In this document: in pieces, positions 51,401-62,289 of the stretch
Numbering within the stretch: the first letter of the stretch is position 1
Layout of the letters: each line of letters opens with the position of its first letter
Source of the DNA: Polydactylus sextarius
Taxonomy: Eukaryota > Chordata > Actinopteri > Polynemidae
DNA: 64,000 nucleotides
Assembly (NCBI GenBank): GCA_016801845.1
Contig: CM028912.1
Span: 3,697,001-3,761,000 of the forward strand
Reading direction: 5' to 3'
Notes under the pieces: generated by a model
The model's database searches: none
What the model was told of the DNA's origin: nothing
What the model saw: the letters and a program-made list of their open reading frames with translations, nothing else
Translations under genes and position numbers: made by a program

Positions 51401-52551
51401 ACCTGCTCACCTCCGGCACCGACAAGGTTATCAAGGTCTGGATAGGAAGGAACAGAGTCTGTCTGTTGTTTTCTTCTTGAGTCTCAGATAAGACGAGCAA
51501 ACGCACACACACAATAACATGTAGTGACTTTGGTTCTATCTCACATAAGACTGGACTGACCTACTAGGAAGTCTCCCCCAGTCCTGCCCACTGTGTGCAT
51601 CATGTACAATATAAATCCTGATGTGTTTAAATACCTGTCAGGTTCATCTCAGGCCTCAGAGGATGTTACCCACTTTTGTTCTGGCAGGTAATCGAGCCTT
51701 GAGCACGATATCTGAAAAACTTTTAGATTTTAATGAAATCTGATGAATCCCAGAACAGCTTTTACATTTTTTTTTTTTTTTGCCCTACAACCAAGTCTCA
51801 TTTCACCTCATTATGACTTGGTTGAAACTTAACTTCTGTCCTAATTATTATTCAGTCATAATTTTTTAATAATAATAATAATAAAAAAAAACTATTTTCC
51901 AGACAGTTTGTTCAGATTTAGTGTGTCTGTTGGTCAGTGACTGTAACATGTCATTGTCATCGCATCTGGATTCAGAGAAACAGATTTAACTTTACAAGAA
52001 GTAAGAATTAATTTGCAGCGTCGAAGCCAGAAAAAGTTTACACTGATGTTTGTTGCAGCCGAGTCGCTGCACAGTCTGATAAACACATTGTACAATTAAC
52101 CGCTCGGCTCAAAGCAGCAGACAGACACAGTTACAGAGCAGCCGCTTGAAGAACGTGTGACATTTCGCAGCTAATGATCCAGATACTTCTCTCAGGAGGC
52201 GGCGGATAGAAAAACAGAGCTAGAAGAGGAGTGAATGTGAGTTCAGTTCAACAAATGTACAAAAACAACAGCTCCACAGGGACGACAACACTACTCTGTG
52301 TGTGGTTTGTGTGTAAATAGCTGGTTGTTTGCTAACACTGATAAACAGACACATCTTTCAAGTTATATTTGACTTATCGTCACAGTTCTAACACTTAGAT
52401 CATGAAGGTTTCATTTCTCATCTGTGCAAACTTTAGTAGAAATTCCTCTTTCACAGTTCGCTGATGCGTGTCCACATCTGTATTTGAACAAACAAACTGT
52501 TTATGTCGTGTTTCTCTGCAGCTCTGGGACATGACGCCCGTAGTGTCCTGA
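38238..52551 (+). CDS. wdfy2: WD repeat and FYVE domain-containing protein 2
   Basis: Early-endosome scaffold that binds PI3P and, in mammals, isoforms of AKT. The 12 coding exons are 38238-38374, 40138-40205, 42063-42136, 43558-43612, 44851-45001, 46532-46644, 47387-47513, 48494-48599, 49986-50087, 51094-51224, 51327-51435 and 52522-52551. They give 401 codons including stop, exactly the 400-aa human length. WD40 repeats fill residues 20-275 (for example ITRG-type turns, IIMWDIGG and IVIWNMD). A FYVE domain follows (about 278-350) with all eight zinc-ligand cysteines at 287, 290, 314, 317, 322, 325, 344 and 347, and the PI3P-binding core HHCRKCG (312-318). A last WD repeat closes the propeller: GTDKVIK joined to LWDMTPVVS. 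The start is set by MAAEIQP, matching the family. The exon 11 donor (GTCTGG) is weak. Confidence 0.96.
45002..46531 (+). other. wdfy2 intron 5: microsatellite and a candidate regulatory block
   Basis: 1.5-kb intron without an alternative exon I can support. Non-repetitive, mixed-composition sequence covers about 45100-45460, followed by a TA microsatellite (45736-45769) and AT-rich DNA. Confidence 0.4.
45736..45769. repeat. (AT)17 microsatellite
   Basis: Perfect alternating AT run in wdfy2 intron 5. Confidence 0.9.
48459..48487. repeat. (TG)14 microsatellite abutting the wdfy2 exon 8 acceptor
   Basis: The run ends six bases before the first base of exon 8 (48494); only CTACAG separates them. 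It occupies the usual polypyrimidine-tract position. Confidence 0.95.
50088..50099 (+). repeat. Left target-site duplication of the wdfy2 intron 9 insertion
   Basis: GTATTTTATTTT, which is also the first 12 bases of intron 9 and contains the splice donor GT. The same 12-mer recurs at 50377-50388. Confidence 0.8.
50100..50376 (-). mobile_element. Truncated non-LTR retrotransposon fragment
   Basis: About 277 bp bounded by a perfect 12-bp direct repeat. The plus-strand left end is CCATCCATCC, the complement of the ATGGATGGATGG tail of fish L2/RTE-like elements, so the element is read as inserted antisense to wdfy2. The body carries phrases shared with abundant fish elements: GTGGGAGGAAACCCACAC, CAGGGAGAACATG and GACCTTCTTGCTGTGAGGC. 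Family level (L2 or RTE-like) is uncertain. It gives no coding frame of its own. Confidence 0.75.
50377..50388 (+). repeat. Right target-site duplication of the wdfy2 intron 9 insertion
   Basis: Second copy of GTATTTTATTTT. It lacks the exonic CAG that precedes the first copy, so it should be a much weaker donor. Confidence 0.8.
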
Positions 52552-55500
52552 GATCTACGAGTGAACGACAGTCAGAAAGAAATCTCTGTTCACCGATCTG
52601 CGAGGGTCTCACAGCCGCACTTGGAAGAGAAAGAGAGACGCGTATCCAACAGTATCGATGTCATCGGGATAATATTTAACAGTTATTCAACAACAAGCGG
52701 TGGCTGTTGCATGTTCACAGTGAGGACACTGCAGGCCAGTGAAGCCTGGGAACAGCACAGACCTTGGTTGACACAAGGTTACAGATGGTTGTGGGTGTTT
52801 GTTTGTGTGAATGGTGCTGATGGGTTGAGATTTATCTGTGTGTATTTACGTCTTTGTGTGTGTGTGTGTCTGTATTGTGTGTGAGTGTGTGGGGAGGAGA
52901 TGAGACATTGGACTTTGTATGCAATTGACACGTTATTTACTTAATTCTCATGCATTCCTTACAAAATTTCATACTGGAAAGTCTTAAAACCGTAACCAGA
53001 CGTGTCTGCGCTGTGGTCAGCTGGTACCCTCAAACATTAACTTGACTTTTTATCTTTTTTTTTTTTTGGATGTGAAGCACCTCAAGGAATCGGGTCATAA
53101 ATTAGTCTGTTTTAACTCCTGTGTCGCAGGCTGCAGTTTATCCACAAGAGGGAGCTGGTTAATCATCAGTTAAAGCAGATTTAAACCTGCTAACCTGCAC
53201 CACCTACAGGACAGAAAATCAACAGCAGCAACAGTTTAGTTAGTTTCACAGTTGAAAACGTGTTGATGGGATAAATGAATAACTGGCAGGATTTTATCTT
53301 CACTTTTCTTGTTTTTTAGAGTCTCTGCACCATCTATTCACCAAAATAACAACATGTCACATTTATATTGAATCTCAACCTTAAATTAAACATAGAATCT
53401 TAAAGTTTTTAAGATTTATTACATGAAACATGAGTCAAACGCTTTCTAAACATCCATAAACCAACTATATGAAACCTTTTCAAGCACGAGACCCTCAGAT
53501 AAGTGAGTGTATGTGTTAACTGTCTATAAATAGAAATGATGTCGTGCCTTTATCTCATGTAACTGGAAAACTAATCACCCTGGACTCACGGTGACACTCA
53601 GAGGAGCGGAGAGTTCAGTTTTGGGCGTAGTTACATTTGGGAACAGAAGTTGTGACTCGTCGTCTGCTGGTTGCTTTTCTCGCCTGTCGATGTGTGTGAT
53701 GAGGTCGGTTTAAATGTGCTGGTGACTTCAGGTGCTTCACATCACTCACACTGTGTTTGCACTGTCCTGTTCAAGAGTTTAAGAAATCCTGAGCTTTCTA
53801 ATCACATCTAGTTCAATTTACAATCACAACTTTGCAGCATAAAAGCATTTAAATTGAGGAAATTTCATCTAAATCCCCTGAATGTGAACAAATGTACTTT
53901 TTACTGTACCTCACATCAGCCAGTAGGGTGGAGAGTTATCCTCTGAGTAGACGTCCATATATCCTGACTACAATGCCACAAAGGCGTTAATTGTACGTGT
54001 GCTCCTCTAAGTGGCATAGAACGACTTGTAATAAGAGAAACTACACATCTGTTGTGTGCACATCTGGCTGCTTACAACCACAGGGGAGTATAATGAGGCC
54101 TAAGATTGAAAACTTACTTCTCTTTCTACAGAGTCAGAACATCACTTAACTTTGACCTTAAAACTGGATTTTGAGCATTAAGAACACGCCAGAATCATGT
54201 TTCTCTGGTTTTAATTTTATATTTATGTAATATGAAGTTGCACTAATGATAACAGTCATGATCGTGTAAGTACGCAGTGTAAAGTCAGGTTTTATCATCT
54301 GTAACGTCGGTCGTGTCGTCAGTGGAGCTGTTATTGAGGTTATTTATTTTTGCGGCTGTGATCTAACACACACATCATCGGAGGCGGCACATTCATACTG
54401 TACATGCACCACATATCATAACTACAAGTTCTATGTTGTAATACTGTATACTGACTTCTGTGTCAATGCACTGGAATGAAGAAACAAAAATACTTCACAA
54501 ACTGCTGCTGTGGAGAGAAAATATGACTTTTCTTTAATAATTATCATGTTTGTGCTTCAATTATCAGATGGTAACTAAGGTGATTTATCCACATGTTCGA
54601 ACTCAACTGTCATAAATATCATAAATATTTTCCAAAGATTTTTGAAAATAAGCTCAACTGTTCTCAGCTCCTCATGAAGGTACATTTACAGCAGCTGTTT
54701 AAGTCCTGAATGTAAACCTGAGGGTACTGAAGTCTCAACAGACCATTACAGTGTTTTTCCTGATGTTTCTGCTCTTCAACTACAAATTGTGTTTATTTAA
54801 TTTTTTTTTTTTTTTTGTCAAACAGGTTCTGATGCATGGTGTACTGTTTTAGATCTTTACTGAAATTAATGTGAAGCTGTTGTTGCTGCCTGGAGTATTC
54901 AGAAAAAAAAAAAAAACACACCTCCCAAAAGTCTAAAAACAAAAGGTTGTTTCGTTTTGTATGAGAGAAACGTGGTGATAAAAACATATGAGATTGAGTT
55001 TTGATTGCAGTCATAAATCCATCTGAGGCCAGTTGTTGACCAATAATGTAACATTGTGTGTATAAATAATATATTAAAAAGCAGGTCTTCACCTACTCAA
55101 CCAGATTTTATGGCATTAAGTTCATTTGTGTTTGTGACGTGTTGAGCGACTCCCTCAGACTCTTGGGTCAGTTTTCACTTTGTTCAATCACAGTTTGAAA
55201 ACATGAAGCTCCAAATTTTTTTTTAATTATCTAAACATGTTCTTCATTGATATCCACATTCAAACAGTCACCAAACAATGATTGTTTTAGGGATTTAAAA
55301 AAAGTCTCATTATTACAGGTTGTGATTAAATACTTCATAGATCAATCTGGAGATGTGGACGTGGATTTAAACCTAACCTTAAACACAGTCTAATATTTTG
55401 TGTTGTACATCATACAGGCTTTGGAAAGGTAGTGTGCAGCATTTTATATTAAAGTCTTAAAAAGCATCTTCATCTTTAGCCAGTAAAAGATTGAGGTCAA

Positions 55501-55619
55501 AAAGTTTTTTAAAAATTGTCTTGTACATTGAAACAAACGAACAAACACCTGATTATTGTAAACATTAATAACAATAACAATCAGTGAGGAGTGCATGGCT
55601 TTAAAAAGACACAGAGACA
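52552..55619 (+). other. wdfy2 3' UTR and intergenic DNA to dhrs12
   Basis: No coding exon is supported. No canonical AATAAA was seen on the plus strand directly after the stop; an ATTAAA near 53385 is the first candidate and another lies near 55073, so the 3' UTR length is unresolved. The dhrs12 3' end also falls in the right part of this stretch, since the two genes converge. Confidence 0.5.
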
Positions 55620-58600
55620 TTAAGGTTTGAACTTGAGGGCGAGCTCCTCGAGCGAAGCCACGAGCTTCTCTTCTTCCTGCGGCGTCGACCTGGACGAGGC
55701 CAGAGGAAGATGTGTCGCCACCGCGTTACGGTCTGAAAAAAACACGTTCAATAGGTCAAATTGTGACAGACTGATATATAAATTACATTTTATGCAGCAG
55801 TGAATTGTAACTAAATATATTTATTCAACTACTTTCTCATGCACCAAGTGTTTTTACTGTTTATATTGTGCAGGTTTAACAAGCAGGATTGTGTCTGCAG
55901 ACAGAACAAACAACACTGACATGTTGTGCAATGAGTCCAATGTTCACTCATTTACTTTCCTATACACTATACATTAGAGGTTAAAGAGGCTATCGAGCTG
56001 CAGATTTGATGGTAATTCTCTGTGAAGATCGTCTCTTACCCTGGAAGAAGAGTCCACTCGGCTGCTTTGTGGCAGATGGAGACACTGCGAGCCACACGAT
56101 GGTGTCGGCGCCCATGGCCTCCGTCCTCAGTCTGGTCTGCATCTTAGCGTGGAAGGACGGCATGGACGACTGGACGGCTGCAGAGAGAGAGAAAAACACT
56201 CTGAGGCAATGTTTGGTCTCACAGCTCAGACTGTTAACAGCAGCTTTAAAACTAGTCGAATTCCTTTACGCCGTTGTATTGATTTCAAAATCTAGACAGA
56301 TAAAGCCTGTATCCACGTGTCGTCTCTCTTCGCTGACCTGGCGTGTCTGCCCAGCCTGGGTGCATGGAGGAGAAGTGGATCTCTTTGTGCTGAGAAGCCC
56401 ATCTCTCCGTCAGAATCACCTGCTGCCTCTGTCATGATGAAAACACAATAATCAACAAACGTGGATTTTTTTTTTTATACAGTTGTTGTTGTGAATCAGT
56501 GATCTTTACTTTGTTCTGAGCGTAGGCCATGGTGCCGTCGAACGTCCCCTTCTCGAACTGGAGGTCGTCTGTGTTCAGTTTCTGGGTGAGCATGCCTCCT
56601 GACGACACTGTGACCTGTGAGACCGGAGCAGATGGTCTGATGATCTTAATACTGACACAGAGACGTCATTTTAAACACAGTGAGGAGCTTTGAAACTCAA
56701 CCCACCACTCTTGGATCTTCAGCTTTCTTCAGCACAGGAATCAGTGCGGTGGTGAGGATGTATGTACCTGGAAATAACAGATGCCACCTCATTTAAACTC
56801 ACTTAATATTGTTTCATTAAAAAATAATAAGAATTTCTGTTTATTCTGTACTTTATTTAGCTTTATTAGATCATTCAAGTGCCTCCAATCAAAATTCTAG
56901 GTGAGTAATAATAATTAATGGTGAAAATGTTTATGTGCTTCAGGAGCTTCCCTCCAGTTATATCAGAGGAAAGGTGATATATTTATTTGTTTTATTAGAG
57001 ACCTCATATAAATTTCAACAAAATACACAACAATAGCAATAGAAAACTGTTGTGTGCATCATATTTTATACATTGACTGAAAGTTTTGTTCATAAAATCT
57101 ATCAAAGTACAAAAATGTAAAACTATCTAATTGTTTTCCACCATTATAGATACTATCTGTCACTGGTTACTGGGATTAAACATGTTACAAATAAAAAACT
57201 TTTCCTGATTTAATTAAAATTGTAACAAATTTTATCCAGTTTCATTCACATCAACTTCATGTTTTCCTTTTTTATTACCGAGTGTATTTGTGGCAAAGTT
57301 TTTCTCCAAACCCTCGTCAGTTAACTCCCTCTGGTTGACCATGCAGCCGGCGTTGTTGATCTGGTGAACATGACAGTTGATTAAAATTAGAAGAAAAAAC
57401 AGTGTGTGTGTGTGTGTGTGTGTTGTAAATCCAGCACAGGCGTACAAACACCTACCAGCACATGAACAGTGTTGCTTTGTGAAAAGTTCTGGGCAAACTC
57501 CCAAACTTGTTTGGCGCTGGACATGTCGACGACGTGGACGTGAACGTTCTGGAAAGAAAAAGAAAAAACAGACTCAAGTTTGTCGTTCTGTTAAAAAGAA
57601 AATAATATACTCATGTGAAAGTTCCCTGAGCCAAATGTGATGTGTTTATGTAGCCTCACATCCACACAGACAATAATTATTTCTGTTTTCTAATTGATTA
57701 TTAATTTAGGACGTTTTCTTCTTGTCTGAATCCACTAATTGATCAATAGTTCTCCTATTTAATAACCTGTTATTACAGAAAGACTATGACGCTCTTCCCC
57801 TTCCCCTTTTCTTCTTTCAACAATTATATGTTATAATATAACATATAATTTCAATAATTGTTTTTCTTTTAGAAAAAAAAACATCATAACAAAATTATCC
57901 CTGTCTCTCTACAGTTTGATTAAAGATATATTACACAAAGTGTTTCTTATAAAACAGGCTCCTCAGTCAGTTTGTTATTTATTTGATAAATCTACGACAA
58001 CATATCGTCTTAACAGAGATTTCCAAAGGTTTCATCTCTGAGACTGAGTGGGTCAGAGCCTCACCTGGTTTTTACTTTGTTCTACAATTTCATCTTTGGC
58101 TGCTTCAGCTCTGGTTTTACTCCGACAGACCATGTGAACGATTCCTCCTGTGAGTTTGAAAAAACAAAACAAAAACAAAAACACATCAGTGAATGAACCA
58201 CCAGTGACTTCAGTGTGTGACATCAGGTATAGGCTGATATGAGGTGACGCTCGTGTGATCACGTCGGTTTTTTCTCACACACCTCTGTTAGCGATCTCCT
58301 GAGCAGCAGCTTTTCCAATCCCGCTGTTGGCTCCTGTTATGACGAAGGACCTCCCACTCAGGTTTACGTCCAGGTCGGCTGCAACAAAATGTTTCGCTGC
58401 AGCTTCATAACCGCTCCTGTGGAGAGAAAAACATCAAAACGACAAACGTTCAATCTCTGCTCTGCTTTCTACCTTCTGTTTATTACATGAAAATGTATCT
58501 AAATTAAAATTAAAAGCTTTGCACAAGTGTTACGTCTCCATCCATTCATGCTCTTTATCCCTCCAACCTCATTAAGATGCTCTGATCATGAATATATGGT

Positions 58601-59511
58601 GAATAATGTGATATTAAAACTAAAATCTTTCTCATTCATTAACTCTAACTTCAACAGTTTAAAGATTAATAAAGATATAAAGGTTCACTTGGACTCAAGG
58701 ACGAACTGATCAAAGGTCAAAGGTCACTGAGACCCCACGCAACAAGTTTTTGGTCAAAACAAGTGAATTAAAGCAGAAATTACCTGCAACAAGACAGAGT
58801 AGGACACATAAATATTGGTTGTTATTTGTTTCTTTTTATTTTATTCATTGCTCAGAGCTTTTACAGCTACTTTTATTTACTGTATTTTTATTCTTGATTG
58901 TGCAAACTTGTGCAAAACTTGTAATTTATTTGACATTTGTGGACTAAGATTATATATCTTTAATTAAGTATCTCGAAAAATTTGTGGCAAACATTTGTGA
59001 CAGTTACCTAGAGTTTCTGAAAAGCCACTTTCTCCTTCAAAATGCCTGCGTCAGTGATAATCTGATTTAATTTAAATTGGTTCAAGAAAATGGAGCAATC
59101 TGACTGAGCAGGAACAAACAATGTCAAACAGAGACTCAATCTTCTTATAAGTGACATTTTACTTTCTTTAACTTTATATCAGTGTGTCTGATGTTAATGT
59201 TATTTAATACATGATTGCATTTAGCTTCATAAAATAGACAAACAGATCAACTAAAATCAAAATGTCTGGTTCACTTCATTTAATTAAAAAAAAAAAAACA
59301 TCTATTAATTATAACTAACAAAGACAACCTGAGAGTGCAGTTAATCCCACCTGAGCAGGATTATGTAAGTGTTGCACAAACCACGACTTATTACTACAGT
59401 TGCCTGTTTGACTCAGTAAAAAACAAATGAAAATAAAACGATTGTCTCCACTTACTTTGTATACTCCTGCAGTCCTTTCACAAACCAAACCGCGTTCCTG
59501 TAGATCGACAT
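55620..59511 (-). CDS. dhrs12: Dehydrogenase/reductase SDR family member 12
   Basis: Short-chain dehydrogenase/reductase expected to use NAD(P); the physiological substrate of the family member is not established to my knowledge. Coding exons in transcript order: 59511-59456, 58416-58283, 58147-58065, 57548-57456, 57360-57279, 56767-56706, 56614-56510, 56428-56338, 56177-56040, 55732-55620. The frame closes at 319 codons (318 aa; human 317). The N-terminus MSIYRNAVWFVKGLQEYTK matches the family start. Rossmann cofactor motif TGANSGIG lies at 46-53, NNAG at 124-127, the Ser pair VSSGG at 173-177 and the catalytic YAQNK (Tyr201, Lys205). All active-site elements are intact, so an active enzyme is inferred. 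The family-specific HPGWADTP and the C-terminal EEEKLVASLEELA follow. It is convergent with wdfy2 as in human. Confidence 0.95.
57401..57423. repeat. TG/CA microsatellite in dhrs12 intron 4
   Basis: Uninterrupted TG run on the plus strand, CA in the transcript. Confidence 0.85.
57823..57849. repeat. Perfect 13-bp inverted repeat
   Basis: ATTATATGTTATA and its exact complement are separated by one base, in dhrs12 intron 3. It may form a hairpin or may simply reflect AT-rich composition. Confidence 0.7.
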
Positions 59512-59700
59512 ATTTAACCTAAAAACGCGTGGTCTCAGTCTCTAACTACAATATTTCCTCATAAACTAGAAACAACCCGGTGTTTTTTCGTTTCATAACA
59601 GCGACTGAAGATGGTTATGTAGTAACATGGGCGGGGAGTCACGTGACGAACCACCGGAAGTAAAAGAAAAACGTGTTAGCGCCTCCGGTGGATAAATACG
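59512..59700 (-). promoter_or_regulatory. dhrs12 promoter
   Basis: The short interval upstream of the ATG holds a GC box (GGGCGGGG, 59629-59636), the palindrome GTCACGTGAC (59638-59647) and an ETS site (CCGGAAG, 59654-59660) packed within 32 bp. This is a compact TATA-less promoter. The start site itself is inferred. Confidence 0.65.
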
Positions 59701-59866
59701 TTTATCGATGTCGACAATATATATTTTTTTAATATATAAATATATTTAAAACTGCGAGATGAGACGTGTTAATAAAGCAACTAGACTTTTTAATGTTTGT
59801 AACAGTTTGTCACGATGTGTTGTTATAGCTACTTATATATGTAGATGAACGGCGGTGAGCTCAGTT

Positions 59867-59977
59867 GTCAGGATGGCCGAGTGGTCTAAGGCGCCAGACT
59901 CAAGGTATCAAACCTTCCTGTGAAGCGGGACTTCTGGTCTCCGAATGGAGGCGTGGGTTCGAATCCCACTTCTGACA
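59867..59977 (+). tRNA. tRNA-Leu (anticodon CAA) with intron
   Basis: The cloverleaf is complete: acceptor stem GTCAGGA pairs with TTCTGAC (one G-T wobble), followed by discriminator A. The A box TGGCCGAGTGG, the long variable arm of a class II tRNA, and the B box GGTTCGAATCC (59957-59967) are intact. Anticodon CAA is at 59901-59903. A 27-nt intron (59905-59931) sits one base after the anticodon, as in vertebrate tRNA-Leu(CAA). A CTTTT run follows at about 59983 as Pol III terminator. It should be functional. Confidence 0.96.
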
Positions 59978-60114
59978 ATAACTTTTCAACATCGGTAATA
60001 GTTTTTATATGAATTCATTTCACCGCGATATATGTAGAAAATAACGAGACATGCAGACAAACAGATTAAACACACAAAAACAGAAGAGCAGTGTGTCTGT
60101 CTTGTCTGTGTGTA

Positions 60115-60300
60115 CGTGTTTTTCCTACATTGTGGGGACTTAAACCTGTCAATATACTCACATTATAGGGACCTGTCTCCCTTATGGGAACAAAAAGCAG
60201 GTCCCCATGATGTTAAAAAATAAAAAAATAAAAAATGAAGATGACTTGACTTAAGGTTAAGGTTTGGTTAAGGTTTAGATTAAGGTTAGACAAGTGGTAC
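60115..60300. repeat. Dispersed teleost repeat with telomere-like GGTTAAGGTT units
   Basis: Starts with TTGTGGGGACTT and GCAGGTCCCCATGATGT, then passes into degenerate TTAAGGTTAAGG units (60250-60290). The combination matches, from memory, a repeat scattered through teleost genomes. Confidence 0.5.
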
Positions 60301-60430
60301 CAACAATTTAGGGACAACTCAAAATCTCTTCTTTTTCCTTTTTTATTTAGAATTGGTAGATTGTAGGTGGCAGGTTGTAGGTGTATAAACCAAATAGCTT
60401 TATTTACCTTTTGGTTAATCTTCTGTGATT

Positions 60431-60538
60431 TTGTTTTACGCCAGTAGAGGGCACTCTTTTGTAATTAAGTATGAAGGCCACACATTTTCTGTTCACCTGC
60501 TCGTGTTAATTAAGTAGAGAGACATACAGTTTTCCTAC
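60431..60538 (+). repeat. 108-bp direct repeat, copy 1
   Basis: Begins TTGTTTTACGCCAGTAG and ends ACATACAGTTTTCCTAC. It matches copy 2 at 60849-60956 along its whole length, with about ten mismatches and no obvious gaps. Confidence 0.9.
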
Positions 60539-60602
60539 CATGTGTCAGGACAAACATTAGTGTCCTGGAGTAACAGCGCTTTATTGGACTTTTGCAGCGT
60601 GG

Positions 60603-60738
60603 ATGTCTGCAGCGTTTAGAGGTTTTCTCGCTGTGGAGGACGAAAACAACAACGTGCTCAAACGAGAGAAACCAACAGAAAAGTTGACACTCAAGGCCTT
60701 GGAGGAGTCTTTACAAAGGAAAATGAACTGCAGAAGAG
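60603..60738 (+). CDS. Candidate first coding exon of an unrecognised gene
   Basis: The frame opens MSAAFRGFLAVEDENNNV and continues with lysine/glutamate-rich, helix-prone sequence (EKLTLKALEESLQRK) before a good donor, AGAG|GTAAAT, at 60739. An acceptor-like TTTTGCAG lies eight bases before the ATG, so an upstream 5' exon is possible. Codon composition looks protein-like up to the donor, whereas the remainder of the 154-codon open frame runs through a dispersed repeat and does not. No downstream exon was found before the window ends, and the Kozak context is poor. I do not recognise the protein. It may be a real gene start, a pseudogene or chance. Confidence 0.35.
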
Positions 60739-60848
60739 GTAAATTAAGCCAATTTACTCTTAAAAAGAACAATCTGTTGCATCTTATGGAAAATGACTAT
60801 AATCTTGAATTAGTCAAAACTAAGATAGCAATGGGGTTTACTCTGATA

Positions 60849-60956
60849 TTGTTTTACGCCAGTAGGGGGCACTCATTTGTAATTAAGTATGAAGGCCACA
60901 CACTTTCCTTTCACCTGCTCTTGTTAATTAAGTGGAGAAACATACAGTTTTCTTAC
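60849..60956 (+). repeat. 108-bp direct repeat, copy 2
   Basis: Same orientation as copy 1, 310 bp further on. The ends are TTGTTTTACGCC and CAGTTTTCTTAC. Confidence 0.9.
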
Positions 60957-61067
60957 AGAGTTTATTTGAGAGGTTATCCTGCTGCTACTGGCATCATTTT
61001 TTCTGCACCTTATGGATCAAAAGAGCTCAGTTGGTTTCTGGTGTGGATTATTAACGATCACGCATAG

Positions 61068-61440
61068 ATTCAACTTATTCACTAAAGAAAACAGGACAGT
61101 ACAGTAGGTAGGTTGATAACCCTGAAAGAAAAAATTAACCAAAGTCAGACATTGCATTATTTTAAAATAATTTTTTTAAACTAAACACATCACATCTAAT
61201 TCGGTATCAACGTTGTTGTTGTGAGTTAAACTATCAATGCAAGTACTGCAGTTTAATAAGCAAACTAAGCTTTTCCCAACAAAATCACATCAAATTAAAG
61301 TTTAGATACATGCAGATAAAAAATATACTATTCAAACTAAACATTTTATAATGTAGCTCGACATAACTAAATAAGGAGCAACTGGACAGCAACAAACAGG
61401 ATATTAATTACAACTTCAATACAGATTATATAGATGAAAA
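61068..61440. other. AT-rich DNA, nothing recognised
   Basis: No coding, RNA or repeat signal that I can support between the direct-repeat pair and the start of the 5S-associated spacer. Confidence 0.4.
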
Positions 61441-62170
61441 TATACTAGAAACTGAAACTTACAATTATTATTTCAACTGGTTGTAATTACAAATTCAGAT
61501 CAGAGATCAGAGATATAAAAACATTAAGTGAATATCTTTGATTACCTTTCATCTACTAAAACGGATACTTATTTTGTTACTTACACAAACAGAAATATTT
61601 ACACTATATTTATATTTATACTGCTGGTCTGGCACCTGTGTTTGAGTTTTCTACTATTTTATTTATTTATATTTTCTACTGTGTCGACACAACACAACTA
61701 TGACTGGACTGTAGTTTTTGTACTTTTGTCTCTGTTTTTTTTTTTTATCTTTTTATCCTTCAGTTTTTAAGGTCATAGTGTGTTGTTTATTGTCTCTTGT
61801 CTCTTTATTGTTGTTTTTATTTTATAAATCTTGTTTTCTTATAACTGGTCATCATCCTTGGCACTGATCACTCTATGCACTACCAACATTTATGGCACAA
61901 AGTTTACTTGTTTACTTACTTACATAGGTTCCTTGTATTTGTACTGATTTGAAACTAGGTTTAACTAAATTTGCGTCCTGCATTTGAATGTCTGAATGTG
62001 AATAAGCTACTGGACGGCTTAATTTCGGCCATCTCTTAGTGATAGTAACAGGAATCTGAAATATCAGTAGCTTTGTCAAAAAGTCACATGGTCACCATAA
62101 ACATGTTGTGGAACAAATAGTTGCTAGTATGTTTCCATCTATAAAAGACGTATGTTTCCTCTGTGTCATC
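61441..62170 (+). repeat. 5' spacer of the first 5S rRNA gene, with an insertion
   Basis: 61441-61658 and 62037-62170 are similar to 62777-63120, the sequence upstream of the third 5S copy. About 378 bp at 61659-62036 has no counterpart there and is read as an insertion here or a deletion in the other copy. A TATAAAA box at 62140 lies 31 bp before the 5S start. Confidence 0.75.
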
Positions 62171-62289
62171 GCTTACGGCCATACCACCCTGAACACGCCC
62201 GATCTCGTCCGATCTCGGAAGCTAAGCAGGGTCGGGCCTGGTTAGTACTTGGATGGGAGACCGCCTGGGAATACCAGGTGCTGTAAGCT
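62171..62289 (+). rRNA. 5S rRNA gene, copy 1
   Basis: Full-length 119-bp 5S sequence, from GCTTACGGCCATACC to GGTGCTGTAAGCT. The internal control region (A box AAGCTAAGCAGGGTC, then the C box CTTGGATGGGAGACC) is intact. It differs from the other three copies by T to C in the CTCGTCTGATC segment. TATA-like box at -31, and a T-run terminator directly after. Confidence 0.95.

Noticed and set aside
60739..61067. Second part of the 154-codon frame starting at 60603
   Set aside because: It passes a good splice donor and reads through the 108-bp dispersed repeat, so only the part up to 60738 is kept as a candidate exon.
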